45,589 nt of DNA from Faecalicatena fissicatena (GTDB lineage Bacteria; Bacillota; Clostridia; Lachnospirales; Lachnospiraceae): assembly GCA_001028025.1 (NCBI GenBank), contig LDAQ01000061.1, positions 1 through 45,589 of the forward strand, given 5' to 3'. The position numbers were made by a program, and so were the translations under genes. The notes beneath the pieces were generated by a model. The model made no database searches, had not been told where the DNA came from, and saw nothing but the letters and a program-made list of their open reading frames with translations. Below are positions 41,709 through 45,589 of the stretch, piece by piece (position 1 is the stretch's first letter; each line of letters begins with the position of its first letter).

Positions 41709-42605
41709 ATGAAAGGAATTATTTTAGCGGGAGGATCCGGAACCCGTCTCTACCCACTGACAATGGTAACATCCAAACAATTACTGCCAATCTATGATAA
41801 ACCTATGATTTATTATCCGATGTCAGTGCTCATGAATGCCGGCATCCGCGACATTTTGATTATTTCCACGCCACAGGATACGCCCAGGTTCCAGGAGCTT
41901 TTAGGCGATGGACATCAGTTCGGAGTGGAGATCACTTACGCCGTACAGCCAAGCCCGGACGGACTGGCACAGGCATTTATTATCGGGGAGGAATTCATTG
42001 GAAACGACACTGTTGCCATGGTTCTGGGCGATAATATATTCGCAGGACACGGACTGAAAAAGCGGCTGAAGGCTGCCGTGGAAAACGCAGAATCCGGCAG
42101 AGGCGCAACGATCTTCGGATATTATGTGGACGATCCGGAACGTTTTGGTATCGTGGAATTCAATAACGACGGAATGGCAGTATCTATAGAAGAAAAACCT
42201 GCTGCTCCAAAGAGCAATTACTGCGTGACCGGCCTGTATTTCTACGACAACAAGGTAGTCGAATACGCGAAAAACCTGAAGCCCGGTGTGCGTGGGGAGC
42301 TGGAAATTACAGACCTGAATTGTATTTACCTGGAAAATAGGGCTTTAAATGTAGAGCTGCTCGGACAGGGCTTCACCTGGCTTGACACAGGAACTCACGA
42401 AAGCCTTGTGGAAGCAACAAATTTTGTAAAAACAGTAGAATCACACCAGCACCGCAAGATTGCATGCCTGGAGGAGATCGCCTACGTGAACGGCTGGATT
42501 ACAGAAGAAGACATGATGAAGGTATATGAAATCTTCAAGAAAAACCAGTACGGCCAGTACCTGAAAGACGTTCTGGACGGAAAATTCCTGGATGTCCTGC
42601 ATTAA
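41709..42605 (+). CDS. rfbA: Glucose-1-phosphate thymidylyltransferase
   Basis: 298 residues, full length. It makes dTDP-glucose from dTTP and glucose 1-phosphate, the first step to dTDP-L-rhamnose. GIILAGGSGTRLYPLT at the N-terminus, PMIYYPMSVLMNAG, VLGDNIFAGHG and TWLDTGTHESL are typical of the RmlA family. AAAGGAG lies before the ATG. It is first of four genes rfbA-rfbB-rfbD-rfbC on the same strand, downstream of a MerR-type promoter. Confidence 0.97.
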   Translation: MKGIILAGGSGTRLYPLTMVTSKQLLPIYDKPMIYYPMSVLMNAGIRDILIISTPQDTPRFQELLGDGHQFGVEITYAVQPSPDGLAQAFIIGEEFIGNDTVAMVLGDNIFAGHGLKKRLKAAVENAESGRGATIFGYYVDDPERFGIVEFNNDGMAVSIEEKPAAPKSNYCVTGLYFYDNKVVEYAKNLKPGVRGELEITDLNCIYLENRALNVELLGQGFTWLDTGTHESLVEATNFVKTVESHQHRKIACLEEIAYVNGWITEEDMMKVYEIFKKNQYGQYLKDVLDGKFLDVLH

Positions 42606-42606
42606 T

Positions 42607-42636
42607 GTAACAGTTCTGACAAATCTGAACTGTTAC
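42607..42636. repeat. 30-bp inverted repeat, copy 2
   Basis: GTAACAGTTC, 10 bases, GAACTGTTAC, with the same arms and total length as at 11466-11495. It begins one base after the rfbA stop codon and precedes rfbB. In RNA it would be a stable hairpin between the two genes, without a T-run. Confidence 0.8.
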
Positions 42637-42686
42637 GCATTAATAACTGCTGCCAGTAAAGAATATACTATAAGGAGACTATAACC

Positions 42687-43715
42687 ATGAAAATTATCGT
42701 AACCGGCGGTGCCGGATTCATCGGAAGCAACTTTGTTTTCCATATGTTAAACAAATACCCTGACTATCGTATCATCTGCCTGGATTCACTGACCTACGCG
42801 GGCAACCTCTCTACTCTCGCACCGGTAATGGATAATCCGAATTTCCGTTTTGTAAAAGAAAGCATCACGGACCGTGCCGCAGTAGAAAAATTATTCGAAG
42901 AAGAGCATCCGGACATGATCGTTAATTTTGCGGCTGAAAGCCACGTAGACCGTTCTATCGAAAATCCGGAAGTATTTCTGGATACGAACATCAAAGGGAC
43001 TGCTGTGCTGATGGATGCCTGCCGCAAATACGGTATTACCCGCTATCATCAGGTATCAACCGATGAAGTATACGGTGATCTGCCGCTGGACAGACCGGAC
43101 CTGTTCTTCACTGAGGAAACTCCAATCCATACGAGTTCCCCATACAGCTCTTCCAAAGCAGGAGCCGACCTGCTTGTAATGGCTTACTACCGTACCTACG
43201 GGCTGCCAGTCACCATCAGCCGCTGCTCCAACAACTATGGACCGTATCATTTCCCGGAAAAGCTGATTCCGCTTATGATCGCGAACGCCTTAAATGACAA
43301 ACCGCTGCCGGTCTACGGCAAAGGTGAAAATGTCCGCGACTGGCTCTATGTGGAAGATCACTGCAAGGCTATCGATCTGATTATCCATAAGGGGCGTATA
43401 GGCGAAGTCTATAATATCGGCGGTCACAATGAAATGAAAAATATTGATATCGTTAAAATTATCTGCAAAGAACTCGGAAAACCGGAGAGCCTGATTACTT
43501 ATGTAACAGACCGCAAAGGCCACGATATGCGCTATGCAATCGATCCGACCAAGATCCACGGAGAACTTGGATGGCTTCCGGAGACCAAATTTGCTGACGG
43601 TATTAAAAAGACAATCCAGTGGTATCTGGATAATAAAGAATGGTGGGAAAACATTATTTCCGGCGATTACCAGAACTATTATGAGCAAATGTATGGGAGC
43701 CGCCAGGAAATATAA
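42687..43715 (+). CDS. rfbB: dTDP-glucose 4,6-dehydratase
   Basis: 342 residues of the extended short-chain dehydrogenase family. NAD-binding TGGAGFIGSNF at the N-terminus, NFAAESHVDRSI, the catalytic STDEVYGD and YSSSKAGAD (YxxxK), and NNYGPYHFPEKLIP are all present. It forms dTDP-4-keto-6-deoxyglucose. AAGGAG lies before the ATG. Second in the rhamnose operon. Confidence 0.97.
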   Translation: MKIIVTGGAGFIGSNFVFHMLNKYPDYRIICLDSLTYAGNLSTLAPVMDNPNFRFVKESITDRAAVEKLFEEEHPDMIVNFAAESHVDRSIENPEVFLDTNIKGTAVLMDACRKYGITRYHQVSTDEVYGDLPLDRPDLFFTEETPIHTSSPYSSSKAGADLLVMAYYRTYGLPVTISRCSNNYGPYHFPEKLIPLMIANALNDKPLPVYGKGENVRDWLYVEDHCKAIDLIIHKGRIGEVYNIGGHNEMKNIDIVKIICKELGKPESLITYVTDRKGHDMRYAIDPTKIHGELGWLPETKFADGIKKTIQWYLDNKEWWENIISGDYQNYYEQMYGSRQEI

Positions 43716-43745
43716 TTCGCTTTTTAAATGAAATGGAGTGATTAT

Positions 43746-44633
43746 ATGAAAGTTTTAGTAACAGGCGTCAAAGGACAGCTCGGCTATGACTGTGTCAATG
43801 AATTGACCAAACGGGGTCATGTGGCTGTCGGAGTTGATATTGAAGAAATGGATATTACCGATGCTGCTTCCGTAAACAGCGTCGTAAAAGAAACCAGTCC
43901 GGATGCAGTGATTCACTGTGCTGCATGGACTGCCGTAGATGCGGCTGAGGATGAAGAAAACAGAGAAAAGGTCCGCCTGGTCAATGCAGTTGGCACGCAA
44001 AATATTGCAGATGTCTGCAGAGACCTCAACTGCAAGATGCTTTACCTGTCCACGGACTATGTATTTGACGGGCAGGGTACTGAGCCATGGCAGCCGGACT
44101 GCACCGATTATAAACCACTTAGCGTATACGGTGAGACAAAGCTGGCCGGAGAACTGGCCGTGTCACAGACACTGGAAAAATATTTCATTGTCCGTATCGC
44201 CTGGGTATTTGGTAAAAACGGAAAAAATTTCATAAAAACAATGTTGAATCTGGGCAAGACTCATGATACGATTAAGGTTGTCAGCGACCAGATCGGAACC
44301 CCTACCTACACTTATGACCTGGCGAAACTGTTGGTAGATATGATCGAGACGGAAAAGTACGGTTACTATCACGCTACAAACGAAGGCGGATACATCAGCT
44401 GGTATGATTTTACCAAAGAAATCTTCCGTCAGGCATGTGAAATGGGGCGCCAGGAGTATTCCGAGGAAAGACTGAATCTTATACCGGTCACTACTGAAGA
44501 ATACGGGATATCTAAAGCGAAACGCCCGTTCAACAGCAGACTGGATAAAAGCAAGCTGGCTGAAAATGGATTCACACTTCTCCCCACATGGCAGGATGCA
44601 GTGCGGAGATATTTACAGGAAATTGAATTTTAG
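43746..44633 (+). CDS. rfbD: dTDP-4-dehydrorhamnose reductase
   Basis: 295 residues from MKVLVTGVKGQLG. A Rossmann NAD(P)-binding motif, HCAAWTAVDAAED, LSTDYVFDG and YGETKLAGE (YxxxK) mark RmlD, which performs the last step to dTDP-L-rhamnose. The start at 43746 has GGAG upstream; a start at 43728 is less well supported. It follows rfbB after 30 bases. Confidence 0.96.
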   Translation: MKVLVTGVKGQLGYDCVNELTKRGHVAVGVDIEEMDITDAASVNSVVKETSPDAVIHCAAWTAVDAAEDEENREKVRLVNAVGTQNIADVCRDLNCKMLYLSTDYVFDGQGTEPWQPDCTDYKPLSVYGETKLAGELAVSQTLEKYFIVRIAWVFGKNGKNFIKTMLNLGKTHDTIKVVSDQIGTPTYTYDLAKLLVDMIETEKYGYYHATNEGGYISWYDFTKEIFRQACEMGRQEYSEERLNLIPVTTEEYGISKAKRPFNSRLDKSKLAENGFTLLPTWQDAVRRYLQEIEF

Positions 44634-44640
44634 AAGTGAA

Positions 44641-44667
44641 AAGGCCAAAAGATTGTCTTTTGGCCTT
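44641..44667 (+). other. Perfect hairpin between rfbD and rfbC
   Basis: AAGGCCAAAAGA pairs exactly with TCTTTTGGCCTT around TTG, eight bases after the rfbD stop and about ten before the rfbC ribosome binding site. There is no T-run after it, so it is more likely an mRNA-processing or stability element than a terminator. Confidence 0.6.
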
Positions 44668-44686
44668 ACAATATCAGGAGGTAAAG

Positions 44687-45295
44687 ATGGGACAGATTAA
44701 AGTAGAAAAAAATGTTGGCGGCATCAATGGGCTCTGTATCATCGAACCAGCCGTCCACGGTGATTCCAGAGGATATTTTATGGAAACATATAATCAGAAG
44801 GATATGGAGGAAGCCGGGCTCGGCATGAATTTTGTTCAGGATAACCAGTCCAGCTCATCCAAGGGCGTACTGCGCGGTCTTCATTATCAGAAGGAATTTC
44901 CCCAGGGGAAACTGGTACGGGTCATTAAGGGCAATGTGTTTGATGTTGCTGTAGACTTGAGAAGCGGCTCAGAAACTTACGGAAAATGGTTCGGAGTCGA
45001 ACTTACAGAAGATAATAAGAAGCAGTTTTATATCCCGGAAGGCTTCGCTCATGGATTTCTGGTACTTTCTGATGTTGCAGAATTCTGTTATAAATGTACG
45101 GACTTCTATCACCCCGGCGACGAAGGCGGGCTTGCATGGAATGACCCGGAGATCGGCGTATGCTGGCCGCAGGTAGTCGGTGAGTATAAGGGGAATGCTT
45201 CCGCTGAGGGGTATCGGCTGGAAGACGGGACCGGGCTTATACTGAGTGAGAAAGATCAGAAATGGGATGGGGTCAGGGGGACTTTTAAGTTTTAG
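44687..45295 (+). CDS. rfbC: dTDP-4-dehydrorhamnose 3,5-epimerase
   Basis: 202 residues of the RmlC cupin family. FMETYNQKDM, FVQDNQSSSSKGVLRGLHYQ with the catalytic His, GKLVRVIKGNVFDVAVDLR and IPEGFAHGFLVLSD are typical. AGGAGG lies six bases before the ATG at 44687; an in-frame GTG at 44636 would place the start inside the upstream hairpin. It is the last gene of the operon, followed by a terminator at 45395. Order A-B-D-C differs from the common B-D-A-C order. Confidence 0.96.
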   Translation: MGQIKVEKNVGGINGLCIIEPAVHGDSRGYFMETYNQKDMEEAGLGMNFVQDNQSSSSKGVLRGLHYQKEFPQGKLVRVIKGNVFDVAVDLRSGSETYGKWFGVELTEDNKKQFYIPEGFAHGFLVLSDVAEFCYKCTDFYHPGDEGGLAWNDPEIGVCWPQVVGEYKGNASAEGYRLEDGTGLILSEKDQKWDGVRGTFKF

Positions 45296-45394
45296 AGGGG
45301 AACCCCTGGACTTATGAAACATTTTATAGTCCTAGTTACTGTATCTTATAATATTTTGAGATGAGTAAATACATAATTGTAATAATGTGAAATC

Positions 45395-45422
45395 AGCCGC
45401 CGTGTGGCGGCTATTTATTTAT
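45395..45422 (+). terminator. Intrinsic terminator of the rfb operon
   Basis: AGCCGCC, GTGT, GGCGGCT followed by ATTTATTTAT, 100 bases after rfbC. Confidence 0.82.
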
Positions 45423-45456
45423 CTTATCATACTTCTTTGCAGTTATTTCGTATACG

Positions 45457-45589
45457 GTAAATAGCCAGTACCGTGCTAGTTCACCTAGTTTGCGATATAA
45501 TCGCTCTATAAAACTATTAGTTTTTTAAAGGAGCGATTTTTTATGGATAAAATCACACATCAAGTCCGCGTCAATCAGTGGAAAGAGAT
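45457..45589 (+). mobile_element. Left end of an IS66-family insertion sequence (truncated by the window)
   Basis: The first gene inside begins like the IS66 accessory protein TnpA. The putative left inverted repeat starts GTAAATAGCCAGTACCGTGC near 45457, as IS66 ends usually begin GTAA. The exact border and target duplication cannot be confirmed without the right end. Confidence 0.6.
45543..45589 (+). CDS. IS66 accessory protein TnpA-like, partial
   Basis: Only 15 complete codons are visible (MDKITHQVRVNQWKE). This closely matches the N-terminus of the IS66 TnpA accessory protein, small helix-turn-helix proteins that begin MDKITHQVR. AAAGGAG lies about 10 bases upstream. The gene runs off the window. 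Confidence 0.7.
   Translation, partial: MDKITHQVRVNQWKE

Overview
The window looks like a chromosomal segment of a low-to-mid GC Gram-positive anaerobe of the Bacillota, most likely a gut Lachnospiraceae (Blautia-like; the genus is a guess from overall gene style, not a measured result). Supporting signs are the strong AGGAGG ribosome binding sites, the K+-dependent type of membrane pyrophosphatase, the Firmicutes-type rpmG-secE-nusG-rplKA and rplJL blocks, the L10 leader, an AraR of GntR/LacI fusion type, and an IS66-type element entering at the right edge.

Layout from left to right. 1-8.1 kb: membrane pyrophosphatase hppA (-), an M24 aminopeptidase (-), a KdpD/KdpE-type two-component pair (+) and a 48-residue membrane protein (+), with large palindromic elements between them. 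8.1-12.1 kb: a purine deamination locus (an amidohydrolase followed by adenine deaminase, -) with a divergent XRE-cupin regulator. 12.3-19.8 kb: rpoB-rpoC (-) with its own promoter and a structured leader. 19.9-25.2 kb: an M20 peptidase and an araR-araD-araA operon (-) preceded by two AraR-type operators; no ribulokinase is present. 25.4-29.6 kb: an apparent operon (two-TM protein)-ktrB-ktrA-pyk (-). 29.7-34.1 kb: rplJL (with L10 leader and attenuator) and rpmG-secE-nusG-rplK-rplA (-). 34.2-39.7 kb: a TetR regulator divergent from an MMPL/RND-type exporter and a large secreted heptad-repeat protein, with three matching operator sites. 40.0-41.6 kb: a 47-residue membrane protein and a MerR-methyltransferase fusion. 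41.7-45.3 kb: the complete dTDP-L-rhamnose operon rfbA-rfbB-rfbD-rfbC, then a terminator and the left end of an IS66-like element.

The most unusual content is a family of at least seven complete (plus one cut at the left edge) intergenic palindromes of about 250-390 bp. Each has a long near-perfect stem closed by two side-by-side small hairpins, giving a T or cloverleaf shape. Between copies the paired sequences differ widely yet stay paired, while unpaired positions (internal loops, mismatches, the AUCA-like apical loop, a GATGT strand) are kept. That is the pattern of a selected nucleic-acid structure. The elements mostly sit about 13-75 bp beyond stop codons and usually come in pairs. I do not recognise them as a named family.

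Other notable regulatory architecture: a MerR-style promoter (19-bp spacer filled by a perfect inverted repeat) directly between the MerR-methyltransferase gene and rfbA; mirror-image TetR-controlled promoters; a 65-bp tandem duplication in the merR leader; a 30-bp inverted repeat found twice; and separation of rplJL from rpoBC by about 10 kb of sugar, potassium and glycolysis genes.
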